A stretch of DNA of 64,000 bases, from positions 1 through 64,000 of the forward strand of contig JAODUP010000360.1 in the NCBI GenBank assembly GCA_025642065.1, in the 5' to 3' direction. How positions within the stretch are numbered: position 1 is the first letter of the stretch; each line of letters starts with the position of its first letter. The notes below the pieces were generated by a model. It was given only the letters and a program-made list of their open reading frames with translations, ran no database searches and was not told where the DNA came from. A program made the translations under genes and the position numbers. Shown here in pieces: positions 48,642 through 61,764 of this stretch. Origin of the DNA: Paralvinella palmiformis. Its lineage: Eukaryota > Annelida > Polychaeta > Terebellida > Alvinellidae.

Positions 48642-50504
48642 GAAACATAGTTCCTTGAAACTTTTTTACTGAAGTTTATTACATTTTGTGGCTCTTCTCT
48701 GATCTTTAGCTGTATAGTTATATTCATGATACAGAATATTTCGCTTGCGATAAGTTGCAAATATTAATATTGTTTAATAGAATGTTGTCAGGGAGATTAT
48801 TGTGTTTTCATTTATAATCCATCTGAATGTTCCGTAGATATGCTATTCACCGTAAGAACAATATTTTATTATAACCTAATATTTTATCGGAGATTATGGC
48901 CAATTACAAATACAAATTATACACTAAACACCACATTGTTTCACAGATTACAATAACTGACGGTAGACGTGATTATTAATCAGTTAATTGTAGTCACCGA
49001 ATCGTTTCATTGATCCATATTATAATGTTTTCATCAGATAATTCGAGAATCTAACCCCGCATCAGGCTGACGTATCTAATTATTATTAAATGTTTCATAT
49101 CAATATTTCCACTCCAAACGTTGACTAACAAAAGTTGAAAAAAAGAGACAATAGTCACCCGACACTCTGATGGCTTGATGTTATAAGGCAATAAGACACC
49201 TGGGCAATATATCTGAATACCCGATCGATAACCACCAGAGTCCACATCAGTACAACAACAAAGCCCATCAGTGATTTACAACAACGGAAGTTGCCAATAA
49301 ATACAAATCAGGACACAAGTAAATCGATCCTGGTTGGACTACATCTAAATAGAAAAACTGGACCTGTTGCTGCGGATTATAGAACTGCTAGGTGTGTAAT
49401 AAACGGTGTTTAATATGACTGGATGACTTTGTTGAAATAACAATTACCTTTTGACACTGATGTAGTCGGGTTAGCTTAATACATAATTAGTACATCATTA
49501 TTATTATTACTAAAGACATTCGATTTGCTATATCCAAAGTTAAACAAATTCTACCGCAGCCCATACTCTATCTGTCATTATTGTTACAGTTAATACAATA
49601 CTAGAGTCATTTCGGATATAAATAGACCTTGATTAGCCGAACTTTGATTTAGCTGAATAATATTTCATGTAAGGTGAAAGAGAAACGTTAGATATTCTGT
49701 TGGTATTGGCAGTAAGAGACAGACAAAACGTATTGTTGGGTGCTCCTACGTTGTACCGCATAATTAGCGTCACCCCCATTATCATCATCATCATTAATAT
49801 CATCATCATCATCATTATCATCAACAACAACAACAACATTAACAGCAAATAACAACCTGGGAGTCACTCAATTAATCCAGTTGATTATTAGTAAGTCGAT
49901 CATTATATGTTCGATCAAACATAATAATTATCAGAAGACGATCAATTAAATATTGTAAACAGATCGAGTCATAGCTGACGAGCTAACTCTTAACGTCATC
50001 ACTTACTGGAGATTTTGAGTTCTCTGCCTGTCAGTAATTAGTCAGACCTAAGATTGTCTTATACATTTAACGAACAACAGGCTAGAATACGCCTCTCCCC
50101 CCTCCGGAAGTTTGAAGTCAATCAAAGATAAACAAATACATTTCTGTTTGTTAATCTATTGGATTATATAAATATTGACTTCCTACTAGCTCTATCTTCA
50201 CTGAATTAGATATCATCAGCTACATCACACGCTACCCCATCTCTCATTTTATTATCGTCAATACGACTGTTACTGTAACATGTCCAGGTGTACAGATAAC
50301 TTTGAAAGAAAATAAATTAAATAGACAAAATAAATACACTGATGAATATTCATAGATAGGGTGGCTTATTATAATATCTTTGGATAATAAGATCAATTAT
50401 TCGTATTTGTATTAACTAGCTCATTATCTTTATTGATCTAATTAACCTATATTTGACTATATAACTATTTCTTCTTTGATTGTAATTATTATTAGTGGTG
50501 CTGC
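48642..50504. other. Noncoding stretch
   Basis: Only an (ATC)n/(AAC)n run at 49780-49838 stands out. No gene supported. Confidence 0.6.
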
Positions 50505-51060
50505 TGCTACTACTACTACTTCTACTACTACTACTACTATTACTATTACCAGTATTACTACTACTGTTGTAGCTACTACTACTACTACTACTACGATTAC
50601 TGTTACTTTTACTACTACTACTACTACGATTATTGCTACTTTTACTACTAGTACTACTACTACAACTAATATTGATGCATCAACACCAGCACCTACAGCA
50701 CCACGAACAACAGCACTAACACCAATAAACATTAACACCTATAGCACAAACAGCACCAACATCAACACCTTCATCACCAACACACACAACACCAATACCA
50801 ACACATACAGCACCAACATGAACACCTATAGCAGCAATATCAACACATACAGCACCAATACCTATAGCAACCACAACAAGAAACATCTACAGTATTATCA
50901 TTATCAACATAAACACAAACACCAACTGCAACAATGAGAACACTTACATCACCAACGCCAACACATACCGTACAAATGTCAACACCTACAACAACAACAT
51001 GAACACCTATATCACTAATACCAACACATAAAACACTACCACCTATAGCAACAACTTTTT
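50505..51060. repeat. (ACT)n tract and left part of a CAACACC-type minisatellite field
   Basis: (ACT)n-rich DNA to about 50665 passes into degenerate units of the form AACACCTATAGCA(C/G)CAA, ending near 51057 with ACCTATAGCAACAACTTTTT. The unit is the same as in 52930-53990. Confidence 0.85.
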
Positions 51061-52840
51061 GACACCATAAAGGTTTATTATCCACATTTATATAGTAATG
51101 TACATAATCTTTTATATTAAATTCATTACATATATTACATATAGAGATAAAGAAAGTGAAGCGACAGTAGGCTTATATTTTCTCTACTCAGTTGTTACAG
51201 ATAAGATTTGAATACATATATTTTTGTTCAGTCGAAAACAGCAAACATGAAAAATAATACCATATTAAAACATTGAAACATTTGTTTACGTATTCTGGTA
51301 AGCAATTTATACGAGTTTGTCAGTATATTATATAAGGTAAGTCTTTTAACATGAGATAATTCATAGTAATAAACACTGCTTTATATGTAATTTAAAACCG
51401 TTTAGTAAACAATTGTAATCGCTTAATACAGTATATTTGTTCCAAAAGATAGCATCAGCACATCTTAATGAATTCATCATCAAGCTTATCTTGGCTAGGG
51501 AAGTACAGTATAGCTCAGCATGTCTAGTTCCATAATTATGAATATTTGTATTTTGTACAAACCTAGAATCACAGATTGAGGATGTATATATGCTTGGCCA
51601 CTTTAAACATGAATATACATACAAAGTAGTTATATATGTTGTCAAATGTCATGATGTTCAGTGTTTTAAACATTGGTGGAGTGTACTCATTATAAGATGC
51701 AGAGACCGTTACCCTGGCAATTTTCTTTTGAAATTTAATAAACACATCTTTATAAGAGGACAGGGATCAGCTCCACAGTTCAATACAATACATTAGGTAT
51801 TGGTATATAAAAATACATAATATAGTGAATATTGATACAAGAGTGGTAATATTTAATAATTTAATAATTTCTGGCTTTGCAAAGTCCTCGGGATATTTAA
51901 TATTTCACCGTATTTATATCTTCTGTCTACGTTAGACGTTCATCAATTATGACTCCCAAGCATTTTGTGGATTCAACTCTAGTAATAGTTTGACTGTTTA
52001 TTTTTAAACCTGTTTTGAAATGACAATTTCCTCTCTTTTATCTAAATATCATAAAATGCATTTTACCAATATTCAGCGATAATTAGTTACTATTCACCCA
52101 TAGCACTAAATTACATAATTCTTTATTCATAGTAATACTCACATTATTTAGATTGTCCCAGTCAATAAAAACATTAGTGTTATCTGCAAATAATATTACA
52201 AAATAATATCAGACACATTAACAATATCATTAACATATAATAGAAACAGAAGTAGTCCCAAGATTGACCCCTGAGGAACCCGACATAAAACTGTTTTAGC
52301 TGCTGAAACATTATCATTGAAAGAAACGAATTGTTTACGGTTGGTCAAATAACTATTTATCCATCTATTTCCAACACCCATAATACCATATTTATCAAAT
52401 TTATTCAGCAATATCTGATGATTCACAGTATCAAAAGCTTTACTAACATCTACGAATAAACCCATAAAGTATCTGACTTTGTCAATAGTGCTAATAATTA
52501 TATCCTTCAAGACCGATAATGCCATTGATGTAGAATGTTTTCACGGAAGCCAAATTGAAACTTACACAACACATCCTGCGTATTCACAAAATTCATAATA
52601 CGATTACAGCTGGTGTTAGCCATTTTTGTTTACTGTAATAAGTGGATTTATAATTTATTACTGGGAAACATTCATCAAATTTTATTTTAAATGTATTATA
52701 AAATTGTGAAAATGCAATTAGAGAATCATAGATTAAATATAATTTAGACCAATCATGTGTGGACAAGTTTCTTCTGAATTGTGATATATTTATATCACTG
52801 AAATGTCTCTTCTTGATAATATTAGGATCATAATTTCAAC
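51061..52840 (-). mobile_element. Degenerate Jockey/CR1-like LINE inside the minisatellite field
   Basis: Minus-strand blocks in order: DECFPVINYKSTYYSKQKWL (linker before RT, ~52680), QFGFRENILHQ, motif A VDVSKAFDTVNHQILLNKF, WINSYLTNRKQFVSF, VPQGSILGLLLFLLYVNDI, motif C as LFADNTNVFID (normally FADD, so the second catalytic aspartate is lost), LSLNIGKMHFMIF, STKCLGVIIDERL and the C-terminal NYGTRHAELYCTSLAKISLM and HIKQCLLL (51361-51420). Frameshifts, stops and an internal deletion (about 52560-52610) show it is inactive. No poly(A) is seen at the 3' end near 51061. Confidence 0.85.
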
Positions 52841-52924
52841 ACAAACAAAAACACTAGACAATGTTTTTACTTTTCCCAAGTTATTCGTAAAAATATTATC
52901 AATCACGATAGCTGTTGTATTATT

Positions 52925-53995
52925 CCCTCTAGTTGAACAACACCAACACCTACAGCACTAACATTATCAACACAAACACCTACTGCACCAATGTGAACAC
53001 TTACATCACCACCACATCCAGCATCAACGCCAACAGCGCAAATACCAATACCTACATCACCAACACTAATAGCGCGCACACCTTCTCCATCACTTACAAC
53101 ACCAACATCAATATCTGCAGCACCAATATCAACACCTATAACACCTACACTAACACGTTCATCACCAACATCAAAATCAATAGCAGCAACACCAACACCA
53201 ATTTCAACAGCACCAACATCAACACCTATAAGAGCAACACCAACACCTACCCCAACACGTACATCATCAACATCAACACCTATAGCAGCAACACCAATAC
53301 CTACCCCAACACGTACATCATCAACATCAACACCTATAGCAGCAACACCAATACCTACCCCAACACGTACATCATCAACATCAACACCTATAACAGCAAC
53401 ACCAATACCTACCCCAACACGTACATCATCAACATCAACACCTATAGCAGCAACACCAATACCTACCCCAACACGTACATCATCAACATCAACACCTATA
53501 ACAGCAACACCAATACCTACCCCAACACGTACATCATCAACATCACCACCTATAGCAGCAACACCAATACCTACTCCAACACGTACATCATCAACATCAA
53601 CACCTGTAGCAGCAGCAGCAATACCTACCCCAACACGTATATCATCAACATCAACCACCTATAGCAGCAACACCAATACCCACCCCAACACGTACATCAT
53701 CAACATCACCACCTATAGCAGCAACACCAATACCTACCCCAACACATACATCATCAACATCAACACCTATAGCAGCAACAGCAATACCTACCCCAACACG
53801 TATATCAACAACATCAACACCTATAGCAGCAACAGCAATACCTACACCACTAACACCAATATCTAGACCACCAGCAACACCAGTATCCATGCTTACAGCA
53901 ACACCTACTGTACCAATGTTAACACTAACAACACTAATATCACCAGCACTAATACTAACAAGTACACCACAATCGTCAATACCTATACCTATAAT
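52925..53995. repeat. Right part of the CAACACC-type field, with a 54-bp minisatellite core
   Basis: Degenerate CAACACCTACAGCACC units flank a core (about 53205-53865) of some twelve copies of a 54-bp unit (CAACATCAACACCTATAGCA, GCAACACCAATACCTACCCC, AACACGTACATCAT). As 54 is a multiple of 3, every strand and frame without a stop gives an 18-residue repeat (for example INTYSSNTNTYPNTYIIN, or VGVGIGVAAIGVDVDDVR on the minus strand). Both frames are open, which argues for repeat DNA rather than a gene. Confidence 0.88.
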
Positions 53996-54074
53996 AATAT
54001 CTACATTTCCTACACAACAAACATTATTGTTCCTACTATAAAATTAACAACAATTTAAAAAAAGACAACATGAC

Positions 54075-54127
54075 TACAATAATAATACTAATAATACTAA
54101 TAACACTAATACTAATACTACTACCAC

Positions 54128-54176
<49 letters not shown>
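54075..54176. repeat. (AAT)/(ACT) trinucleotide run
   Basis: AATAATACTAAT units, ending with about 15 AAT repeats. 54180-54990 has no supported gene. CCACCAGGTGGC at 54728-54739 is a palindromic CTCF-like site. Confidence 0.9.
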
Positions 54177-54178
<2 letters not shown>

Positions 54179-54990
54179 TTTCGACTTTAATTGCAGTGAA
54201 AGTTTATTATTTCTGAAATGCAAATACTCTTGGTTTTACTAATCCGTGAAGTGATCTATTTTGGTCTATTCTGTACCGAATAATGGTAATTTAATCCAAG
54301 ACTGACATATTAATATCACATTTAAATATGAAAGTACAGTGTTGTTTCATTATTTCACAAACCAATAATAACAATAACAACAACTGTTCATTGTGAAATC
54401 GTATATGCAGCGTTGACAGATGAGTCCCAACATGCTGCACGTACAGAATCTATTCTCTAAGCCAAGACATGATAATCTGCCATCACCAGTCTCCATATAG
54501 CAATTGTTCATGTCAACGTAGTGACGTGGTCGGGAGTACGAATTAGCCATTAGTTGGTGCATAAATCATTGACTACTAGCTATCTGTTACATCGGCGTCG
54601 TGCTACTGATGTACGAATGCCATAAAATGAACATTTGGCATTGTGTTACGTGTCATCATGCGAGATTTAGATGACTTTGCCATTTTCCATAATGACAAGC
54701 TTGAATGTTTTTATTTGCTGCGGTAAGCCACCAGGTGGCTCTCCATTAGAGCTGTCTGTGCGACTGCTAGCCGGACATGACGTAGTTTATTATTAGTGTT
54801 TATAATATCCTCCTAAATGACCGGTTCTGGCTTTGTCTGTGAGTGTAAATTGCTGACGTAGTTTGTTGTTTTGACGTTCATGATGACAATTACTGATAAA
54901 TGTCACATTGCGTGGGTTAAAGAAAGGAAACGATTTTTTGTGACCTAAGTATTTGTACCGGACTATTTATGGATGTCTTCTGTTAGTTGT

Positions 54991-55202
<212 letters not shown>

Positions 55203-56481
55203 TAAAGTCTAATCAGTCTATACTTGTTGTATATATGTGTTGTTAGATTAACTAAGGATACAGATTTCAAGTTGAATATTTGTCACTTCTAAGGCGATGA
55301 TTAACTATTGTTCAAGAGATCAATACTGTCTACTAAAGTCTGTTAAAACAAACTTAATTCGTATTATTACGTTTGAAGTTATCTTTCTGTAGTAAACGTT
55401 TATTAGAACCTGACTTAGTGTAATGTGGCTAGTCACTTCCAAAGTGTATTGCCATATTCATGAATTAGACGATTTCTTGAATAATAGAGCTTCCTGAATA
55501 TCTTAGTGATCTAGTTTCCCTTAGAAACGGTTTTGTTTCTCGTTTCCCTAAACAATAGATCTCTATCTACATAAATACCCAGATACGTCTCTAATGAAAA
55601 CATCGTGGATGTTGACAGATTTGAATTAATAACTAATAACAAATCAAAAGCTTAGTTGTTGCAAACATCACTTTTTTCTCGAATCTGACTGGTCCATTTC
55701 CGAGAAACACCAATTAAAGACAATCTTCTCCAGTCAGTGAGATCCCATAAGGACTTTATCAAGCAAAATCCAAAATTAAGCCTATACACTAATCTACGTA
55801 ATGCTAAAAGTATTTCCAGTGTGTTTAATATGGTATTTAGCACGATCTATTATGAAATTAGCATAGTTTCGTTTAACGTGTTGAGGTAAATTAAGTCCAT
55901 TGGTTGAGTGGCCAGATACTGGTACAAGTATTCTATATTAGAGTTTTGTTGTTGCTCACGTTCAAATAGTTGAAAATCTTTCGCATTTAAACTACTCAGA
56001 TAGACATCTTTCACTCTTTTTGAGGATGTAACAATCCAGTAATCTTCACTCCCTTACCATTATCTCATTAAGTGTTTAAGAACAAAAAGCACCAGCTGCA
56101 ACAGCAACAACAACAGCAACAACAACAGCAACAACAACAACAGTCTCACATAGTAGAAAACTTCTGTCTTGACAAGACGCATGCCATTAATAAGATGAGA
56201 CAAAGCCTGTAAACTGAAAACATACAGAGAAGTTGTAATTGACATTCGTAAAACAGATGGCTTCACTATAAATTTAAACTTCACCCGCCGATGAAGGCTA
56301 CTTCGTTCAGAAGTCATGTCTTATTTGTTATTTATTCAAAAGTAATTATTTCATTAATATCTTCGTATATTTTTGTTTAAATTTTATTAGTTTACTGTCC
56401 GTGAGTTTATTTATTTATTTATAACTAATGTCTTGTACAAATAATATTTTCAAACATCTAACAGTATGGATGTATTATTAG

Positions 56482-56547
<66 letters not shown>

Positions 56548-56567
56548 TAAATTAATAGAATAGTAAT
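55203..56567. other. Noncoding stretch with short repeats
   Basis: (CAA)/(CAG) tract at 56096-56142, (ATT)n at 56488-56513 and (AGT)n at 56516-56547. An 85-codon minus frame over the CAA tract (LLLLL) is an artefact. No gene supported. Confidence 0.6.
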
Positions 56568-56872
56568 GTCGAGTGGTGATAGCGTATTTAGTTAGAGTGT
56601 GGGACTCTTACCCGAGGGGTCGCCGGTTCGAGGCTCTGAAGCTGCAATGTTATCACATGGCGACTGGTTCACTCATGAGAACCTGACAGGACATGATGGG
56701 TATGTGTTTGTGTAACGCTTTGCGCCTATAATGGCAGCATGCGTTGTATGCTCCCTTCGCGTTGAGATGTGTGCTGGATTGGAACAGGTAATAATACTGT
56801 AAAACGCCTTAGAGCAGCTATCTAGCTGATTATGGCGCTATATAAATGTCGCTTATTATTATTATAATATCA
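56568..56872 (+). mobile_element. SINE family B copy with (ATT)n tail
   Basis: Starts GTCGAGTGGTGATAGCGTAT, with TTTAGTTAGAGTGTGGG (A-box region) and GTCGCCGGTTCGAGGCTCTG (B box). The body includes GAGAACCTGACAGGACATGA, and it ends ACTGTAAAACGCCTTAGAGC, GATTATGGCGCTATATAAAT, GTCGC and (TTA)n. It aligns along its length with the minus-strand copy at 29230-29572. The last ~60 bp resemble the LINE 3' end at 37992-38070. A (TA)n array follows at 56879-56946. Confidence 0.85.
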
Positions 56873-56874
56873 GG

Positions 56875-56878
<4 letters not shown>

Positions 56879-56946
<68 letters not shown>
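56879..56946. repeat. (TA)n microsatellite
   Basis: About 34 TA units; 56947-58015 is noncoding AT-rich DNA. Confidence 0.95.
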
Positions 56947-56948
<2 letters not shown>

Positions 56949-58029
56949 CGTACATTTAATTACTAACTCAATTTTAATTAGTTAAATTTGATAAATATTT
57001 TATTCAGCAATATAGTTGGCATTTCAAACAAAGCAGCTGCTAGCATCTACCTTAAATATTATGTAAATCATCTAACAAGCAAGACCCATTAAAAAGAAGA
57101 AACAATGCTTGAATTCGTGAAATATATCACTGTGTCTTACTCGCTCTGAATATAAAATAATTTAACAATATACCAGAGAGAAATTATCTTTGTACAAAGC
57201 GCCTAAGACCGATTATTGATTTTGATGCAGTAATCATGATGTCATCAATCTATCGCTATGAAATAATAACATAATAAAATTATTGCTGATGATATTGAAT
57301 ATTGAACAACAATGATACGGTATTGTTTCTATTATATCAATATCTCATTTTTATACAATATATATAATATTATAAATTCCAACATCAACAACAATAATAA
57401 TACTAACGACAGTAATAACAACAAAACAACAACCGTTATATCTACCTCCCAGTAATCGAATGAAATTGAATAAAATAAAATATTATAATAATTCAGAACT
57501 CTATTGACATCAACATCGGGAAGAGATAGAAAAATCACAACGATTTCTTAAGATTCTTTTGTGTCATTTACAAGCTGCCTATAGACATACTACGAGATGC
57601 CATTGTCAGAGATTGGTGGGAGAAATAATAAAACACTCCCATGGTATCATTGTTGGTGATCACGCTCCATAATTAATTCCCATTCATTGTTATGGTGACA
57701 GTTGGTCCAATTATTACCTAGGATGTGATAATTGTGGAATTATTCACCAGGAGCATAACAACAATAGACGGAGACACTGGCTCAGAGACGAGAAGGAATC
57801 TTCACCTGACACGCGACTTGAGTTATCTCACTAAGGAAGTCTGCTTCAAAATATCTCTTAAGAGTAAAGACACGTAGAGAAGGCTATTTTGGTGTACTAA
57901 TAAGTTAGGCATTTTAAATACTTACGTGTAATTTATTATTAAGCATTAAGACATGATAAATAAAGTGTTTTATTTTTAAATGATAGCATCAGTAGTATTA
58001 TAAGATTTCCTTTTCCTTAATACTATTTA

Positions 58030-58046
58030 TACTACTACTACAACCC

Positions 58047-58077
<31 letters not shown>

Positions 58078-58115
58078 GCACCACCACAACTACTACGCCT
58101 ACTACAACTATATTT
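58030..58115. repeat. (ACT)n trinucleotide tract
   Basis: Interrupted ACTACTACT and ACCACCAGC units. Confidence 0.9.
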
Positions 58116-58251
58116 ACTTCTGCTAGTTCTATTAACTGTCATGACAAGGTCAAAATAATCAGTGAGACGACAAAATTGGTTGCCTGCTTTATCAGTGATT
58201 CACCCCTCCCCCCCCACACACACACAAACACATCCTCACACAAAATACAGC

Positions 58252-58256
<5 letters not shown>

Positions 58257-58323
<67 letters not shown>
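58257..58323. repeat. (TA)n microsatellite
   Basis: About 33 TA units. A C-rich run and CACACACACA lie just upstream (58203-58227). Confidence 0.95.
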
Positions 58324-58325
<2 letters not shown>

Positions 58326-58837
58326 TGAGACGTTGCTGACGATGATAATTAGGATGATAATAATAACGATGATGAATGTTCTCCATAAATCATCCCATAT
58401 ATTTTTATCGTATACTCACTTTGAGCTGACTGGGTCGAGCCTTCTATAATCTAACACGATGTCTTATAGGAAGTCTGGAGTTCTGGATAAGTGTCCATCA
58501 ACTCTAAACAAATAACAACAGATGCTCGTCAGAATATACTTAGGATCGTTTCTTATTTTTAATTTGAAAGACGATCTCTGTTTTAATTGCGACTTACAAA
58601 AACATTAAATAAAGCCGATTGTTTCTCGTGGACTTAATGGTTTTGGTTGTGACGTAATTCTTCAGATCTGTCAGTCCAGACGGGGGGTGGGGTAGTAAGA
58701 TGATTACGGTGAAGCCAGGAGAACAGGAGAACAAGTCTAAAAACTCAGTTTTCACACGAACTATGAAGTAATTAGGTGTTCTTTATTAGAAAGACCATGA
58801 TGTAATAATTAAGCTGCATATTAATAAGTAGAACCTT

Positions 58838-58845
58838 TATATATA

Positions 58846-58910
<65 letters not shown>
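58838..58910. repeat. (TA)n microsatellite
   Basis: TA units with one phase slip near 58852. 58911-60286 is noncoding; GTT/ATT-rich short repeats lie at about 59110-59205. Confidence 0.95.
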
Positions 58911-58914
<4 letters not shown>

Positions 58915-60286
58915 AGTAGGTTAGACGCTTATAGTTTTAGATCACTACCACTCATTAAGTAGGGATTTTCAACTGAGGTATATATATTAATATTGTTCTG
59001 TCACTCGTGAAAACGGCGCTATCTTTCCTCATCCATGCATTAATATGACTAATTATAATTAATTTAATACAATTTCTTAGTATAATTCAAAATTGATCTT
59101 ATGTTAATAAGTGTTGTTGTTGTTAACTATTATTGTTGTTATCATAATAGCTGTTTCAATTGTTATAGTGGTTGCTTCTATTATTATTGTTGATGTTGCT
59201 GTTTCATTTGTGAAAGACAATATACATTTTATGGTCTTTTTGTTAAGTAAGACTACTTCATTCAGACGCTAAATTTCCTTCATTTAATTTTTTTTAAATC
59301 CTTAATTAGTTCATAAAACAACAAAATAATTATTTTATAGATTGAACAAGGTTTCTTCATTTTGATTGGGATTGATGCAGCACTTCAGTAATTAGTTAGT
59401 TAATAGGGATGAGAACGTTAAATAAACTTGACATCATATGAAATCATTTCAGAAATTGAAAGTGGAATTCTTGTGTTGGTCTCTGAAACAAATACTCTAA
59501 ATGGAATAATGGAGACAAAAAAAAAACAATATTAAAGTATGGAGACAAACTTTCCAAAATATTTTAATATCCGATAATTGATATTTAATAACCATAGCAT
59601 TTTATCACAAAACATCATATAACTAATCCAGTACGATGTAATAATATAAAATAAACGGTGTCTCAATACGTGATAATTTGTTTAATTAAAATTAAAACGT
59701 GTTCTGACTAATAATGTTGTGAGCACACACAGTGATGAACAGAATATTTCTGTAGTGGGCGTTCTGTTGGTGCACTGTTTAGAGTGTGTGTGCCCCTCGA
59801 CCATATGTTCCTAGTGTGAGTGGGCCGCGGTTAAACAACTCAGTTCAGCTCAACTTAAACTTATCGCTTCCCAAATATCTGAGGTAAACAAATGGTATTC
59901 TGTTATAAGAGTTAGTCCAACTAATAACAATCAAAGTAAAACTTTTATTACCTACTAGTACCGATTTTGCGTAATATAAAGGTAAAATGAATATTTCACA
60001 AATAAAAATTATACAATCTAATCATGAATTGGTTTATCCCTTTTACACAGTAAGCTAATGCGTATTCGGATAATTAACACCAAATTGAAATTGAGGTTAT
60101 CTTATAGAACAAATTTCATCCTATATAATTTGGTTGCGAAGTAAAATCATTTTATCATAGGTTATCTAATAAAAATGACTTATCAGTGAACATATATTCT
60201 GTGATTAGACTGTATAGGATGTCATTTACATGACTTCTTACTTCTTCGCGTGCATGATCAGCCTTAAGAACTAGGAAGAAGTTTTC

Positions 60287-60440
60287 GCGGAACCCCCAGG
60301 TTCATGTTTTATGGCGGAACCCCCAGGTTCATGTTTTATGGCGGAACCCCCAGGTTCATGTTTTATGGCGGAACCCCCAGGTTCATGTTTTATGGCGGAA
60401 CCCCCAGGTTCATGTTTTATGGCGGAACCCCCAGGTTCAT
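60287..60440. repeat. Perfect 27-bp minisatellite (5.7 copies)
   Basis: Five identical units of 27 bp (GCGGAACCCCCAGGTTCATG then TTTTATG) at 60287, 60314, 60341, 60368 and 60395, and a 19-bp partial sixth. No substitution between copies. It encodes a 9-residue cycle FMFYGGTPR in one frame, within a 72-codon ORF (60304-60522) that lacks other support. GC-rich units stand out in AT-rich DNA. Confidence 0.95.
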
Positions 60441-61051
60441 AGCCGAGGTATGTTTTATTGAAACGATTTATTGGAAATACAAATTTAATTTTTATTTAAA
60501 AAAGGAATTCAAAACATTATAAGTGAATAGCATTTTTAAAACAAATATCTTTTTAGAATAAAAAGGTATATTTCTTGCATAAATGTTAGCTTATAAATTC
60601 AAATCAATTCATGCTTAATACGATTAATATCTTACTCTAATCTGTATGCTAACATAAACAATTCAACCGACATAAACATTACCTTTCCAGTTTGTGTTAA
60701 TCCATGACAACGCTTTACAGATTTAATTCTGTTATAACGTTACTTGACAAGACTAGAGTAAATTACCATATCCTGGGGCTCATTTCGGCACGATCCTGAT
60801 CTCGTCAATATAAATCGAAATCTAGGTATTTTCAACTTTGTTCTACCATATTGTCATCTAAGAGCTTTCTGCTACAAGACAGCACTTGGTCATTAAAACG
60901 AGTAAGTGATCAAACTCATCTGAAGTGTAAAGTGTAAACAATGAATAAACTGAGAGAACTCTTCTGTTGATTTAATACTGAATAAAGCCTATGAATAGTA
61001 AATAGAGTGATTAAAACGAACTTGGCTTTGAAATTGAGGAAGATAGATTGG

Positions 61052-61056
<5 letters not shown>
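60441..61056. other. Noncoding stretch
   Basis: Nothing recognised. Confidence 0.6.

Positions 61057-61142
<86 letters not shown>
61057..61142. repeat. (GA)n microsatellite
   Basis: About 43 GA units with one GGG interruption. The minus ORF (SLSLSL) is an artefact. Confidence 0.97.
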
Positions 61143-61147
<5 letters not shown>

Positions 61148-61458
61148 GATGATAATTGTGAGTCAGATTGACTTAACATACTAACTGTCTTCAATGACCG
61201 TTTCCTACCATCACAAGTTGACCTCTGACTCCGGATATTTGTAAGAGGCTAAAGCTTTGTTAACAATAATCAGGTGAAAAAAAACGTGTTTGGTTTCTCA
61301 ATTCTAATATAATATGCCAACCGACGGCTTTTATAAGATATCCGATGTGACATGATGTAAAAATAATAACATTACGATCAGCATGGAGAAAATAATGGCA
61401 GTAAAATACAGAACTCTTAGAGATAAAACGGTTAGGTAAGATGAAGAACTCAGTGGAG

Positions 61459-61672
61459 ATAGCTGGCTGGCTGATTGACTGGCTGATTGATTGGGTGGCT
61501 GATTGGCTGGCTGATTGATTGACTCGGTGGTTGACTGGTTCACTGACTGGCTGGATGGTTAGAGGGGGTTGGCGGACTGGATGGATGGATGAGTTGATGG
61601 GTTGATGGATGACAATCAATAAACGAGTAAGTCATTCTGTTTGTGAGTGAGTCATTTAATCATTGAGTTAGT
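61459..61672. repeat. Degenerate tetranucleotide tract (GATT/GGCT/GAGT)
   Basis: GGCTGGCTGATTGATTG, GGATGGATGGATGAG and GTGAGTGAGTCATT units. It leads straight into repeat E copy 1. Confidence 0.85.
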
Positions 61673-61677
61673 GAACA

Positions 61678-61764
61678 TAAATATATAAATGTAGCTACTA
61701 ATATTACAGTTAGATATGTAGATAACATTGGTACACAATAAATTTGATAGAAGAATAACTCTAG
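61678..61764 (-). repeat. Dispersed repeat E, copy 1, adjoining a tetranucleotide tract
   Basis: AATATTACAGTTAGATATGT, AATAAATTTGATAGAAGAAT and AACTC match AATGTTACAGTTAGCGATGT, AATAAATATGATAGAAGAAT and AACTC at 63171-63231. On the minus strand both copies run into CACT-type repeats. Confidence 0.75.

Noticed and set aside
52903..53658. 251-codon minus and 243-codon plus ORFs with 18-residue repeats
   Set aside because: Both strands are open through the same 54-bp minisatellite; no flanking coding sequence or start context.
54658..54722. Short exon MRDLDDFAIFHNDKLEC... ending at GTAAGC
   Set aside because: Only 22 codons; the donor-like site overlaps an in-frame stop and no other support exists; weaker than 19836-19919.
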